Of a stretch of DNA of 33,478 nt, positions 7,598 to 15,852 are shown piece by piece. Position 1 is the stretch's first letter; each line of letters starts with the position of its first letter. Source of the stretch: Roseovarius pacificus (GTDB lineage Bacteria > Pseudomonadota > Alphaproteobacteria > Rhodobacterales > Rhodobacteraceae); NCBI RefSeq assembly GCF_900142665.1, contig NZ_FRBR01000025.1, forward strand, positions 1 to 33,478. Reading direction: 5' to 3'. A program made the position numbers and the translations under genes. The notes below the pieces were generated by a model that was not told the origin of the DNA, did no database searches, and saw only the letters and a list, made by a program, of their open reading frames with translations.

Positions 7598-9145
7598 TTA
7601 CCCCGTGACCCCAATCGGCCAAGGCGCGAATTCCTCTTCGCCCACGCCGAGCGCTTCGGATTTGCTTTGCTCGCCCGAGGCGATGGCGAGGATGCGCTCG
7701 AAAATCGTTTGCCCCAATTCCTCTAGGCTTTGGTCGCCGTCGATCACGGTGCCGCAGTTGATGTCCATATCGTCCTGCATCTTGGTGAACATCGGCGTGT
7801 TGGAGGCGAGTTTGATCGTCGGTGAGGGGTAAGAGCCAAAGCACGACCCGCGCCCGGTGGTGAAGCAGATCAGGTTCGCGCCCCCCGCGATCTGCCCGGT
7901 GGCCGAGACGGGATCGAAGCCGGGCGTATCCATGAAGACCAACCCCTTTTGCGTCACGGGTTCGGCATAGCGGTAGACTTCCATCAGCCCCGTGCTGCCG
8001 CTTTTCTTGGCCCCGCCGAGCGATTTTTCCAGCACATTTGCCAGCCCGCCTGCCTGATTGCCGGGGCTGACCACGCCGTTGATCTGCGTGTCGCGGCCCT
8101 TGGTATAGTCCAACCACCAATCCATGCGTTCGACCAGCTTGCGCCCCACCTCTTCACTGCGGGCGCGCCGGGTCAGGAGGTGTTCGACGCCGAAAATCTC
8201 GGGCGTTTCCGAAAGGATCGCCGTGCCGCCGTTGCGCACGAGGATATCCGCCGCCGCCCCCAGACCGGGGTTGGCCGAGAGCCCCGAAAGCCCGTCCGAC
8301 CCGCCGCATTGCATCCCGATGGTGATATGTTCCGCCGAACAGGGCTCGCGACGGACGGCATTGGCCTGATCCAGCATTTCGCGCACCGCCTCTTTGCCTT
8401 CGGCAATCGCGCGGGCCGTGCCGCCGACATGTTGCATGGTGACGCAGCGCAGCATCTTGCCCTCGGCCAACCCCTCCTCTTCAAAGAACTGGGCGAGGTT
8501 GTTGCGCTCACAACCCAGCGACAGGACCACAGCCCCGGCCAGATTGGGGTGGCGGATATAGCCCGAGAGTGTGCGGCGCAGCAGGTCCATCGGCTCGCCG
8601 GTAAGCTCCATCCCGCAACCGGATTCGTGGATGAAGGGGATCACCCCGTCGACATTCTCCCATGCCTCCATCCGCTCTTCGTCGAAGTAATTGGCGATCT
8701 TGCGCGCCACGGTGGCCGAGCAGTTCACGGTGACGAAAAGCCCGATGTAGTTGCGCGTGCCCACCCGGCCATTCGCGCGGCGGATGCCCATGAACTGGGC
8801 GCGCTCTTGCGGTGGCAGCAGCTTGGTCGGGGTATAATCGCGGGCAAAGGCATAGTCTTTGTCGACCGCATCGAACTTGATGTTATGGCTGTGCAACCAG
8901 TCGCCTGCGGCGATCTCTTCTGCCGCATAGCCGATCACCGTGTCGAATTTTAGGATCGGCGCGCCGCGCTGGATCGGGCGGATCGCGATCTTGTGACCTT
9001 GGGGCGTATCATGGTTGGCACGCAGCCCGTCTTGCGGCAATACCGCGCCACGGGGAACCGCCGCGGTTGCCACGACCACGTTATCCGTCGGTGACAGCAG
9101 CATCACCTTTGCGCGTCTGTCCTCTTGCATGGTCTGGCTGTCCAT
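7598..9145 (-). CDS. UxaA-family (altronate/galactarate dehydratase-type) hydro-lyase
   Basis: A 515-residue protein with an N-terminal SAF domain (about residues 13-90, with HDTPQGHKIAIRPIQRG) and a C-terminal UxaA domain from ~115 (RRANGRVGTRNYIGLFVTVN, then ESGCGMEL, GCERNN, GMQCGGSDGLSGLSANPGLG). This full-length two-domain layout matches altronate dehydratase (UxaA) and galactarate dehydratase (GarD), iron-dependent enzymes that convert sugar acids to 2-keto-3-deoxy acids. The ATG at 9145 is preceded by GGAGGGGGAG. A much longer in-frame extension to 10135 runs antisense through the GntR gene and is not real. It is the first gene of the operon with the LarA homologue and larC. Conserved Cys residues are retained. 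Confidence 0.88.
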   Translation of the reverse strand: MDSQTMQEDRRAKVMLLSPTDNVVVATAAVPRGAVLPQDGLRANHDTPQGHKIAIRPIQRGAPILKFDTVIGYAAEEIAAGDWLHSHNIKFDAVDKDYAFARDYTPTKLLPPQERAQFMGIRRANGRVGTRNYIGLFVTVNCSATVARKIANYFDEERMEAWENVDGVIPFIHESGCGMELTGEPMDLLRRTLSGYIRHPNLAGAVVLSLGCERNNLAQFFEEEGLAEGKMLRCVTMQHVGGTARAIAEGKEAVREMLDQANAVRREPCSAEHITIGMQCGGSDGLSGLSANPGLGAAADILVRNGGTAILSETPEIFGVEHLLTRRARSEEVGRKLVERMDWWLDYTKGRDTQINGVVSPGNQAGGLANVLEKSLGGAKKSGSTGLMEVYRYAEPVTQKGLVFMDTPGFDPVSATGQIAGGANLICFTTGRGSCFGSYPSPTIKLASNTPMFTKMQDDMDINCGTVIDGDQSLEELGQTIFERILAIASGEQSKSEALGVGEEEFAPWPIGVTG

Positions 9146-9199
9146 CGGATGCTCCCCCTCCCTTGGGTGTCGAAAAAACCGCTTCGGTAAGATGTCATT

Positions 9200-9216
9200 A
9201 ACTGATATATTAGATT
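9200..9216. promoter_or_regulatory. AT-rich near-palindromic site in the uxaA/gntR divergent promoter
   Basis: The stretch aactgatatattagatt contains CTGATATATTAG, a 12-mer matching its own reverse complement at 10 of 12 positions. The 13 bases at 9200-9212 recur exactly at 13448-13460, between the IlvD-type and HpaI-type genes. The 12 bases at 9205-9216 recur inverted at 27353-27364, upstream of an SDR. It is a candidate operator for the adjacent GntR protein. Confidence 0.6.
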
Positions 9217-9238
9217 TAACAGCTATGGAAGAGCCCGC

Positions 9239-10015
9239 ATGACCGCATCGAAGAAACCCGCCGCGCAGAGCGCACAGACCCTTGCCAAAAGCATCCTCGG
9301 CGGTGGGGCCGACTTGGGTCTGTTTGAGGGCGGGCCGACGGGGCGCGGGGTTTACGCCACTCTGCGCGATCAGATCGTAAGGCTCGACCTGCCGCCCGGC
9401 ACGCCGCTGTTGCGTGCCGAACTGGCCGAGACCCATGGCGTCAGCCTGACGCCGCTGCGCGATGCGCTGCAACAGCTGGCCAAAGAGGGGCTGGTCAAGA
9501 TCTACCCGCAATCGCGCACGCTGGTCACACCGATCGATATGTCGGCAATCCGCGAGGCGCAGTTCATGCGCATCGCGCTTGAGACCGAAGTCGTGCGCCG
9601 TTTGGCCGATGAGATCGCGCCCGAAGCCCTCACCCGTCTGCGCAGCATCGTCGCCTTGCAAAGCAGCATCTCGGACCAGCCCGGCGATGTGCCGACCTTT
9701 CAAGAGCTGGACGAGGTGTTTCACCAGACCCTCTTCGTGGCGGCGGGTCATGTGCAGAGCCAGCGCATCATGCGCAGCCATGCGGGCCACTTGGAACGCC
9801 TGCGCCGCCTGCATTTGGACGACATTGATGAGGCGGGGCGAATTCTGAACAACAAGGACGTGATCGGCGGCCACAGCCGCATCCTCGACGGGATCGAAGC
9901 GGGCGATGCGCCTGCGGCGATGGAGGCACTGCGCCAGCACCTGCAACGCACCGTCGACCGGATGACCGAGAAACGGGCGGCTTTCCCGGAGTATTTCACC
10001 CCGGAAAAGCCCTAA
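9239..10015 (+). CDS. GntR-family transcriptional regulator (FCD domain)
   Basis: A 258-residue FadR-subfamily GntR regulator. The winged helix-turn-helix is at about residues 36-100 (GVYATLRDQIVRLDLPPGTPL, then LTPLRDALQQLAKEGLV). It is followed by an all-helical FCD ligand domain with the usual metal-type residues (DEVFHQTL, RSHAGHLERL, GGHSRI). An N-terminal extension of ~35 residues precedes the HTH. It is divergent from the uxaA-larA-larC operon and converges with the RraA-type gene. It probably represses the sugar-acid genes until an intermediate binds. The repeated AT-rich motif at 9200, 13448 and 27353 is the best candidate for its binding site. Confidence 0.9.
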   Translation: MTASKKPAAQSAQTLAKSILGGGADLGLFEGGPTGRGVYATLRDQIVRLDLPPGTPLLRAELAETHGVSLTPLRDALQQLAKEGLVKIYPQSRTLVTPIDMSAIREAQFMRIALETEVVRRLADEIAPEALTRLRSIVALQSSISDQPGDVPTFQELDEVFHQTLFVAAGHVQSQRIMRSHAGHLERLRRLHLDDIDEAGRILNNKDVIGGHSRILDGIEAGDAPAAMEALRQHLQRTVDRMTEKRAAFPEYFTPEKP

Positions 10016-10016
10016 G

Positions 10017-10727
10017 TCAGCGGTTGTTGGCCTTGCGCCACGCGGCGAACTTATCAAGGTTCTCTTGCTTAGTGCCGGGGTAGAGCCCGATGATCCCGGC
10101 GCCATCCTTGACCTGCTCCACCACGAAATCCTCATAGGCGGTCATCTCGACAGCCTCATCTGCCACCTCTTTGGCGATATCCGCGGGGATGATGATCACG
10201 CAGTCGTCGTCGCCCACCACGATATCTCCGGGAAAGACCGGGGCATCGCCGCAGCCCACGGGGCAGTTGATCTCGATCGCCTCATGCAGCGTCAGGTTTG
10301 TGGGGCTGGAGGGGCGCGCGTGATAGGCGGGGATTTCCAGCGCGCCGATGGTCGCCGCATCGCGCAAACCGCCATCAGTCACCACGCCCGCCGCGCCGCG
10401 CATCATCAGCCGGGTGATCAGGATGTCACCGGCGCTGGCGGCACGCGCATCTTTGCGGCTGTCCATCACCAGCACATGGCCCTCGGGGCAGGTCTCGATC
10501 GCGACGCGCTGCGGGTGTTCGGGATTGCGGAACTCGACCAGTTGGTTGCGGTCTTCGCGGGCGGGCATATAGCGCAGGGTAAAGGCGGGCCCGACCATGT
10601 TGCGCCCCTTGGCGGCCACCGGGCCGACCCCCTGCACCACCTGATTGCGCAGCCCGCGCTTGTACAGCGCCGTCGCCAATGTCGCGACCGAGACCGCTTG
10701 AAGTTTCTCGCGTAGTTCGGGGCTCAT
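10017..10727 (-). CDS. RraA-family aldolase/decarboxylase (HMG aldolase-like)
   Basis: A 236-residue protein of the RraA / 4-hydroxy-4-methyl-2-oxoglutarate aldolase family. The active-site motif GGLRD is present (Arg122, Asp123), as are FTLRYMP, LVMDSRKDARAASAGDIL and the PVGCGDAPVFPGDIVVGDDD block. Members cleave 4-hydroxy-2-oxo acids or decarboxylate oxaloacetate with a divalent metal; the RNase E inhibitor role belongs to a different branch. The ATG at 10727 overlaps the stop of the upstream DapA-family gene (TGATG), so it is the third gene of an operon with that gene and an IlvD-type dehydratase. A likely job is retro-aldol cleavage of a keto acid made by this operon; the substrate is not determined. 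Confidence 0.85.
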   Translation of the reverse strand: MSPELREKLQAVSVATLATALYKRGLRNQVVQGVGPVAAKGRNMVGPAFTLRYMPAREDRNQLVEFRNPEHPQRVAIETCPEGHVLVMDSRKDARAASAGDILITRLMMRGAAGVVTDGGLRDAATIGALEIPAYHARPSSPTNLTLHEAIEINCPVGCGDAPVFPGDIVVGDDDCVIIIPADIAKEVADEAVEMTAYEDFVVEQVKDGAGIIGLYPGTKQENLDKFAAWRKANNR

Positions 10728-11635
10728 GCCGCCTCTCCCTTCAGTTGATTGTCTTTCACGAATTGATCCAACACCGCCTGCTGCTGTTCCGTCAGCGGCC
10801 ATGCGGAAGGCGGGCGCGTGGGGCCGCAATCCTGTCCGATGGCCATGAGAGCCGCTTTGACGCCGGTGACATTGGTGCCGTTATGCTCTTCCGCGCGGAT
10901 GTCCTCAAAGGCACGCATCCCGGCGATGAGGCGGTTCGCTTCGCCGTAGTCGCCTGCGTCGAGTGCCGCGTGGATGGCGACCGAGCGCTCGGGCCAGACG
11001 TTGATAAGGCCCGAGGTGAAGCCCCGCGCCCCCACGGCATAGAGCGGCGGCGCCCAGACCTCGGCCAAACCGCCGACCCAGACAATGTCTTTCGGCGCCG
11101 CTTCGATCGCGCGGGCAAGGTTCAACGGGTTCGGTGTGGCCCATTTGACGCCCTTCACCCCGTCGACCTCGCACAGCCGCGCGATGCCCTCGGGCCCCAT
11201 CGCGTCATTGCGCAGGTACAGCATCACCGGCAGCCCGCCCGACGCATCCCGCACCGCGCGCACATAATCGACCGTACCGCGGGGGGAGACGAAAGGATCG
11301 GGCGGCTGATGGATCATCAGCGCATCCGCCCCCGCCTCGGCGCTTGCCTTGGCCAGCGCGCAGGCATCGCGAATGCCGCGCCCGACACCCGCAAGCAGCG
11401 GCGCGCGCCCATCGACCATCTGCGCCACCTCGCGCACCATGGTGCAGGCCTCATCATTGGTCAGCGCGTAATATTCGCCGGTATTGCCGTTCACCACCGG
11501 GATATGCACCCCGGCGGCAAGTGCGCGGTCGATGATCGGTGCCAGCTTGCGCGGCGCGATCTCTCCGCCCGCGTCATAGGGGGTCACGAGGATGCCCGAG
11601 ATGCCGGTAAGCGCTTTCGATAGATCATGTGTCAT
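10724..11635 (-). CDS. DapA-family (dihydrodipicolinate synthase / KDG aldolase-type) enzyme
   Basis: A 303-residue class I aldolase-fold protein. The fold motifs are GILVTPYD, the NGNTGEYYALT loop (residues 49-59), Tyr140 in MLYLRND and the Schiff-base Lys in GVKGVKWA (Lys164 most likely). Family members cleave or dehydrate 2-keto-3-deoxy acids, for example KDG aldolase, L-2-keto-3-deoxyarabonate dehydratase and 5-keto-4-deoxyglucarate dehydratase. Its place between a sugar-acid dehydratase and an RraA-type aldolase, with an alpha-ketoglutarate-semialdehyde-type dehydrogenase nearby, favours a keto-deoxy-acid role over lysine biosynthesis. The lyase and dehydratase functions cannot be separated by eye. 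Confidence 0.85.
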   Translation of the reverse strand: MTHDLSKALTGISGILVTPYDAGGEIAPRKLAPIIDRALAAGVHIPVVNGNTGEYYALTNDEACTMVREVAQMVDGRAPLLAGVGRGIRDACALAKASAEAGADALMIHQPPDPFVSPRGTVDYVRAVRDASGGLPVMLYLRNDAMGPEGIARLCEVDGVKGVKWATPNPLNLARAIEAAPKDIVWVGGLAEVWAPPLYAVGARGFTSGLINVWPERSVAIHAALDAGDYGEANRLIAGMRAFEDIRAEEHNGTNVTGVKAALMAIGQDCGPTRPPSAWPLTEQQQAVLDQFVKDNQLKGEAA

Positions 11636-11647
11636 TGCCAGCCCCTC

Positions 11648-13390
11648 TCAGAAGATATCCGGCTCGCCCGCCGCTTGGCCGAAGGCAGCGGTGAGGTAGT
11701 CGAAGTCGCAGCCCTGATCGGCCTGCCCCACATGGCGCTGGAACATATAGCCCCAGCCCCGCTCGAACCGTGGCTCGGGCGCTTTCCACGCGGCGCGGCG
11801 GGCGGCGAGTTCGTCCTCATCCACCAGCATGTCGAGGGTGCGGGCCTCAAGATCCATGCGCACGATGTCCCCCGTTTTCAGCAGCGCCAGCGGCCCGCCC
11901 ACGAAAGACTCCGGCGCGACATGCAGGATGCAAGCGCCGTAAGAGGTGCCCGACATCCGCGCATCCGAGATCCGCAGCATGTCGCGGTGCCCCTGTTTCA
12001 GAAGCGCCTTGGGCATCGGCAGCATCCCCCATTCCGGCATCCCCGGCCCGCCCTGCGGCCCTGCGTTGCGCAGCACCAGCACATGGTCGGGCGTCACATC
12101 GAGGTTTTCGTCGTCGATGGCGGCCTTCATCTCAGGGTAGCTGTCAAAGACCAGCGCCGGGCCTTCGTGGTGGTGGAACTTTGGATCGCAGGCCGCCGGT
12201 TTGATCACCGCGCCATTGGGGCAAAGGTTGCCCTTGAGCACGGCAAGCGAGCCTTCTTTATAGACCGGGTTCGACAGGGGCCGGATCACGTCGTCATTGT
12301 AGACAGGCGCATTCGCAATCCCCTCCTCCAGCGGTTTGCCGGTGCAGGTGATGGCCGACCGGTCAAGCTTGTCGCCCAACTGGTCCATCAGCGCCCGCAG
12401 CCCGCCCGCGAAATAGAAATCCTCCATCAGATATTCGCTGCTACCCAAGGGCCGGATATTGGCGATCAGCGGCGTGATGCGGCCCAGAGCATCGAGATCG
12501 CTCAACTCCAGCGCCACCCCGGCCCGGCGCGCCATGGCCAAGAGATGCACCACCGCGTTGGTCGAACAGCCCGTCGCCATCGCCACCGTCGCCGCGTTTT
12601 GCACGGCGGCGGGGGTGATGATCTTGTCTGGCGTCAGGTCCTCCCAAACCATATCGACAATGCGCCGCCCGCAAGAGGCGCTCATCCGTTTGTGGCCCGC
12701 ATCCGCAGCGGGGATCGAGGTGGCCCCCGGCAGGGTCAGCCCCATCGCCTCGGCAATCGCGGTCATGGTGGAGGCGGTGCCCATCGTCATGCAATGCCCG
12801 TAGGACCGCGCGATGCCGCCTTCGACGCCGACCCATTCCTCGGCCGAGATCGTGCCCGCGCGGCGTTCGTCCCAGAACTTCCACGCGTCCGAGCCAGAGC
12901 CAAGCGCCCGGCCCGCGTAATTGCCCCGCAGCATCGGCCCCGCGGGCAAGAAGATGAACGGCACCCCCGCGCTGATCGCGCCCATGGTCAGACCGGGCGT
13001 GGATTTGTCACAGCCGCCCATAAGCACCACACCATCGAGCGGGTGCGAGCGGATCGTCTCCTCGGTCTCCATCGCGATCATATTGCGGTAGAGCATCGAA
13101 GTCGGCTTGGTGAAACTCTCGTCGATCGAGATCGTCGGGATCTCAAGCCCCAGCCCCCCGGCCTGCGCGATTCCCTTCTTCACGTCCTCCGCGCGGTCGC
13201 GGAAATGAAGGTGGCAGGGGTTCATCTCGGACCAAGTGTTCAGGATGCCGATCACCGGGCGGCCCTCCCAATCCTCGGGGCCCAAACCCATCTGCATCAT
13301 ACGCGACCGATGGCCAAAGCTGCGCAGATCGTCGGGGGCGAACCAGCGCGCGCTGCGCAGCTGATCGGCGGTTTTCTTGGTCTCGGTCAT
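11648..13390 (-). CDS. IlvD/Edd-family sugar-acid dehydratase (L-arabonate dehydratase-like)
   Basis: A 580-residue iron-sulfur dehydratase. It opens with LRSARWFAPDDLRSFGHRSR, typical of the sugar-acid (arabonate/xylonate/galactonate) branch rather than of dihydroxy-acid dehydratase. Candidate cluster ligands are Cys59 (NPCHLH), Cys127 (GGCDKSTPG) and Cys200 (GHCMTMG). As I recall, this numbering coincides with the [2Fe-2S] ligands of rhizobial L-arabonate dehydratase. It dehydrates an aldonic acid to a 2-keto-3-deoxy acid. It heads the leftward operon with the DapA- and RraA-family genes and is divergent from the HpaI aldolase. With the UxaA-type enzyme, the window has two unrelated sugar-acid dehydratases. 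Confidence 0.92.
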   Translation of the reverse strand: MTETKKTADQLRSARWFAPDDLRSFGHRSRMMQMGLGPEDWEGRPVIGILNTWSEMNPCHLHFRDRAEDVKKGIAQAGGLGLEIPTISIDESFTKPTSMLYRNMIAMETEETIRSHPLDGVVLMGGCDKSTPGLTMGAISAGVPFIFLPAGPMLRGNYAGRALGSGSDAWKFWDERRAGTISAEEWVGVEGGIARSYGHCMTMGTASTMTAIAEAMGLTLPGATSIPAADAGHKRMSASCGRRIVDMVWEDLTPDKIITPAAVQNAATVAMATGCSTNAVVHLLAMARRAGVALELSDLDALGRITPLIANIRPLGSSEYLMEDFYFAGGLRALMDQLGDKLDRSAITCTGKPLEEGIANAPVYNDDVIRPLSNPVYKEGSLAVLKGNLCPNGAVIKPAACDPKFHHHEGPALVFDSYPEMKAAIDDENLDVTPDHVLVLRNAGPQGGPGMPEWGMLPMPKALLKQGHRDMLRISDARMSGTSYGACILHVAPESFVGGPLALLKTGDIVRMDLEARTLDMLVDEDELAARRAAWKAPEPRFERGWGYMFQRHVGQADQGCDFDYLTAAFGQAAGEPDIF

Positions 13391-13447
13391 GGATTCCTCG
13401 CCAGCTAAAACATCATCACAAAAAGGTTGGAAAACACATCTTGCTCC

Positions 13448-13460
13448 AACTGATATATTA
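13448..13460. promoter_or_regulatory. Second copy of the AACTGATATATTA motif between divergent operons
   Basis: These 13 bases are identical to 9200-9212 and again lie in a divergent promoter region, between the IlvD-type operon and the HpaI aldolase operon. A shared regulator, most simply the GntR at 9239, is the inferred reader. Confidence 0.6.
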
Positions 13461-13507
13461 CCGTATCACCCCAATTGTCGATACCATTTGAGGGAGGAGC
13501 CGCGAAA

Positions 13508-14308
13508 ATGTCGGCAAAACCACTGAAACAAACGCTTCGCCCCGGCAGTCGCCTGTCGGGCTTTTGGCTCTCTCTCTGTTCCCCCACGGTGACCGAGATC
13601 GCGGCGGGCAGCGGCATCGACTGGCTGCTGCTCGATATGGAACATGCGCCCAACGACCTGAGCCAAATCACTGACCATCTGCGCGCGGCAGGCAGTGCCA
13701 ATCCCGATGCGCAGATGATCGTGCGGATGCCCTCTTCCGATCAGACGATGACCAAACGGCTGCTGGATATCGGCGTGCGCAGCTTGATGTTTCCGATGAT
13801 CCAGACCGCCGAGGCCGCCCGGCAAGCCGTATCATGGACCCGCTACCCGCCCGAAGGGCTGCGCGGCATCTCGGCCACGATCCGCGCCAATGATTACGCG
13901 CGGCAAACCGATTACCTCAGCACCTATGCAGAGGCGCAATGCGTGATCGTGCAGGTCGAAACCCCCGAAGCAGTGGCCGAAATCCCCGCCATTGCCGCCG
14001 TGCCGGGGGTGGATGCGATCTTTATCGGGCCGGGAGATCTCTCCTCCGCGATGGGCCATACCGGCAACCCGATGCACCCCGATGTTCAAGAGAAGATCCG
14101 CGAGGCGGTCGCGGCGATCCATGCCGCCGGGCTGCCTGCGGGCATCCTCGGCTATGGTGCCGATCTTGCGCAACGGTACTTTGACGAGGGTATCGAATTC
14201 GTCGCCATCGCGGGCGACGCTTGGCTGCTCACGCGGCAGATGGATGCGCTGGTGCAGACCATGGCGCAGCCCTCCCCCACTTTGACACAGCAAACCCATA
14301 AGGATTGA
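13508..14308 (+). CDS. HpcH/HpaI-family class II aldolase
   Basis: A 266-residue metal-dependent pyruvate aldolase of the HpaI/GarL family. Family residues include DMEHAPND (Glu45, His46), IVRMPSSD, the VQVETPEAV block with the metal-binding Glu, and IFIGPGDLSSAMG with the metal-binding Asp. It reversibly splits 4-hydroxy-2-keto acids, such as 2-keto-3-deoxyglucarate, into pyruvate and an aldehyde. The ATG at 13508 has a GGAGG site about 10 bases upstream; a longer TTG start at 13475 is less likely. It is the first gene of a rightward operon with an aldehyde dehydrogenase and a 2-hydroxyacid dehydrogenase. These could handle the aldehyde or oxo-acid product. Confidence 0.9.
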   Translation: MSAKPLKQTLRPGSRLSGFWLSLCSPTVTEIAAGSGIDWLLLDMEHAPNDLSQITDHLRAAGSANPDAQMIVRMPSSDQTMTKRLLDIGVRSLMFPMIQTAEAARQAVSWTRYPPEGLRGISATIRANDYARQTDYLSTYAEAQCVIVQVETPEAVAEIPAIAAVPGVDAIFIGPGDLSSAMGHTGNPMHPDVQEKIREAVAAIHAAGLPAGILGYGADLAQRYFDEGIEFVAIAGDAWLLTRQMDALVQTMAQPSPTLTQQTHKD

Positions 14309-14310
14309 TC

Positions 14311-15852
14311 ATGACCGCGGACAGCAAGAGATTTCACCCCCACGGCAAACATCTGATCGCCGGCGAATGGGTCGGCGGCGGAGAGACCTTCGCCAATTCC
14401 CCCGCCACCGGCGAAAGCGCCCAATTCCAAAGCGGCACCCCGGCCCATGTCGACCGGGCCTGCCAAGCGGCGGAGGAGGCTTTTTGGTCCTACGCCTATG
14501 CCAGCCGCGAGACCCGCGCCGCCTTCCTCGACACCATCGCGGATGAGATGGAGGCCCGGGCCGAGACCATTACCGAGATCGGCACCCGCGAATCCGGTCT
14601 GCCCGAAGCCCGTCTTCAGGGCGAGCGGGGGCGGACAACCGGGCAGCTGCGCCTCTTTGCCGATCACATCCGCAAAGGCGCGCATTTGGACCGGCGCGTT
14701 GACGGTGCCCTGCCCGAACGCCAGCCGATGCCGCGCCCCGATATCCGCATGATCCAGCGCCCCATCGGGCCGGTGGCGGTCTTTGGCGCGTCGAACTTCC
14801 CGCTGGCCTTCTCCACCGCGGGCGGCGACACCGCCGCGGCGCTGGCGGCGGGCTGCCCAGTCGTGGTCAAGGGGCACTCCGCCCACCCCGGCACGGGGGA
14901 GATCGTGGCCGAAGCGATCCACGCGGCGATCCAGAAATGCGACATCCACCCCGGCGTCTTCTCTCTGATCCACGCCAACAGCCGCGAGGTGGGCCAGACG
15001 CTGGTGCAGCACCCGTTGATCAAGGCCGTGGGCTTTACCGGATCGCTCGGTGGGGGGCGCGCGCTCTTTGATCTTTGCGCCCAACGCCCCGAGCCGATCC
15101 CCTTCTTTGGCGAGTTGGGGTCGGTGAACCCGATGTTCGTTTTGGCCGATGCCGCCCGCAATCGCGGCGCTGAGATCGGCGCGGGCTGGGCCGGGTCGCT
15201 GACCATGGGCGCGGGGCAGTTCTGCACCAACCCCGGCATCGCGGTCGTGGCCAAGGGCGCGGAGGGCGACGCCTTTGTCGCCGCCGCGAAAGAGGCGCTG
15301 GAGCAGGTCGGCCCGCAGGTCATGCTGACCGACGGCATCGCCCAAGCCTACCGCGACGGCAAGGAACGTTTCACCGGGCGTAATGCCGTCCGCGCGCTGG
15401 TCAGCAACGACAGCGAAGGCCGCGCCGCCCAGCCGAACCTGTTTGAAACCGACGCCGATACCTACCTACAAGACCACGCGCTTGGGGAAGAGGTTTTCGG
15501 CCCCTTGGGACTGGTGCTGCGGGTGTCCTCGGGCGATGAGATGCAAGAGCTTGCCAAAGGGTTCGAGGGTCAGTTGACCGCGACGCTCCAGATGGACGAA
15601 GGCGACACCGACGCCGCCAAGGCACTGATGCCGATCCTTGAACGGAAAGCGGGCCGGGTGCTGGTGAACGGCTTCCCCACCGGGGTCGAGGTTTGTGATG
15701 CCATGGTGCATGGCGGCCCCTACCCCGCGTCGACCAACTTTGGCGCGACTTCCGTTGGCACCATGGCGATCCGGCGCTTCCTGCGGCCCGTGTCCTACCA
15801 AAACCTGCCCGAGGCGCTATTGCCCGAAGACCTGCGCGGGGCTTCGGCATGA
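14311..15852 (+). CDS. Aldehyde dehydrogenase, alpha-ketoglutarate semialdehyde dehydrogenase-type
   Basis: A 513-residue NAD(P)-dependent aldehyde dehydrogenase. The FGASNFPLAFSTAGGDTAAALAAGCPVVVKGH segment (residues ~158-189) is characteristic of the 2,5-dioxovalerate dehydrogenase branch. Catalytic Glu268 (FFGELGSVNP) and nucleophile Cys305 (GQFCTNPG) are present. This enzyme oxidises 2-oxoglutarate semialdehyde to 2-oxoglutarate in non-phosphorylated pentonate and aldarate pathways. The ATG at 14311 is three bases after the aldolase stop, with an AAGGA site. It overlaps the next gene by 4 bases (ATGA). Together with a sugar-acid dehydratase and a DapA-family enzyme, it would complete a Weimberg/Dahms-like route, which is inference. 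Confidence 0.88.
   Translation: MTADSKRFHPHGKHLIAGEWVGGGETFANSPATGESAQFQSGTPAHVDRACQAAEEAFWSYAYASRETRAAFLDTIADEMEARAETITEIGTRESGLPEARLQGERGRTTGQLRLFADHIRKGAHLDRRVDGALPERQPMPRPDIRMIQRPIGPVAVFGASNFPLAFSTAGGDTAAALAAGCPVVVKGHSAHPGTGEIVAEAIHAAIQKCDIHPGVFSLIHANSREVGQTLVQHPLIKAVGFTGSLGGGRALFDLCAQRPEPIPFFGELGSVNPMFVLADAARNRGAEIGAGWAGSLTMGAGQFCTNPGIAVVAKGAEGDAFVAAAKEALEQVGPQVMLTDGIAQAYRDGKERFTGRNAVRALVSNDSEGRAAQPNLFETDADTYLQDHALGEEVFGPLGLVLRVSSGDEMQELAKGFEGQLTATLQMDEGDTDAAKALMPILERKAGRVLVNGFPTGVEVCDAMVHGGPYPASTNFGATSVGTMAIRRFLRPVSYQNLPEALLPEDLRGASA

Noticed and set aside
9146..10135. In-frame N-terminal extension that would make the UxaA-type protein 845 residues
   Set aside because: It is antisense to the well-recognised GntR gene and has no family similarity. 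The ATG at 9145 has a ribosome site and gives the normal two-domain length.
11627..13408. Long open frame (593 codons) opposite the IlvD-type gene
   Set aside because: It is an antisense shadow of a GC-rich gene. The composition is Arg/His/Gly-rich without recognisable domains, and the other strand is an unmistakable dehydratase.
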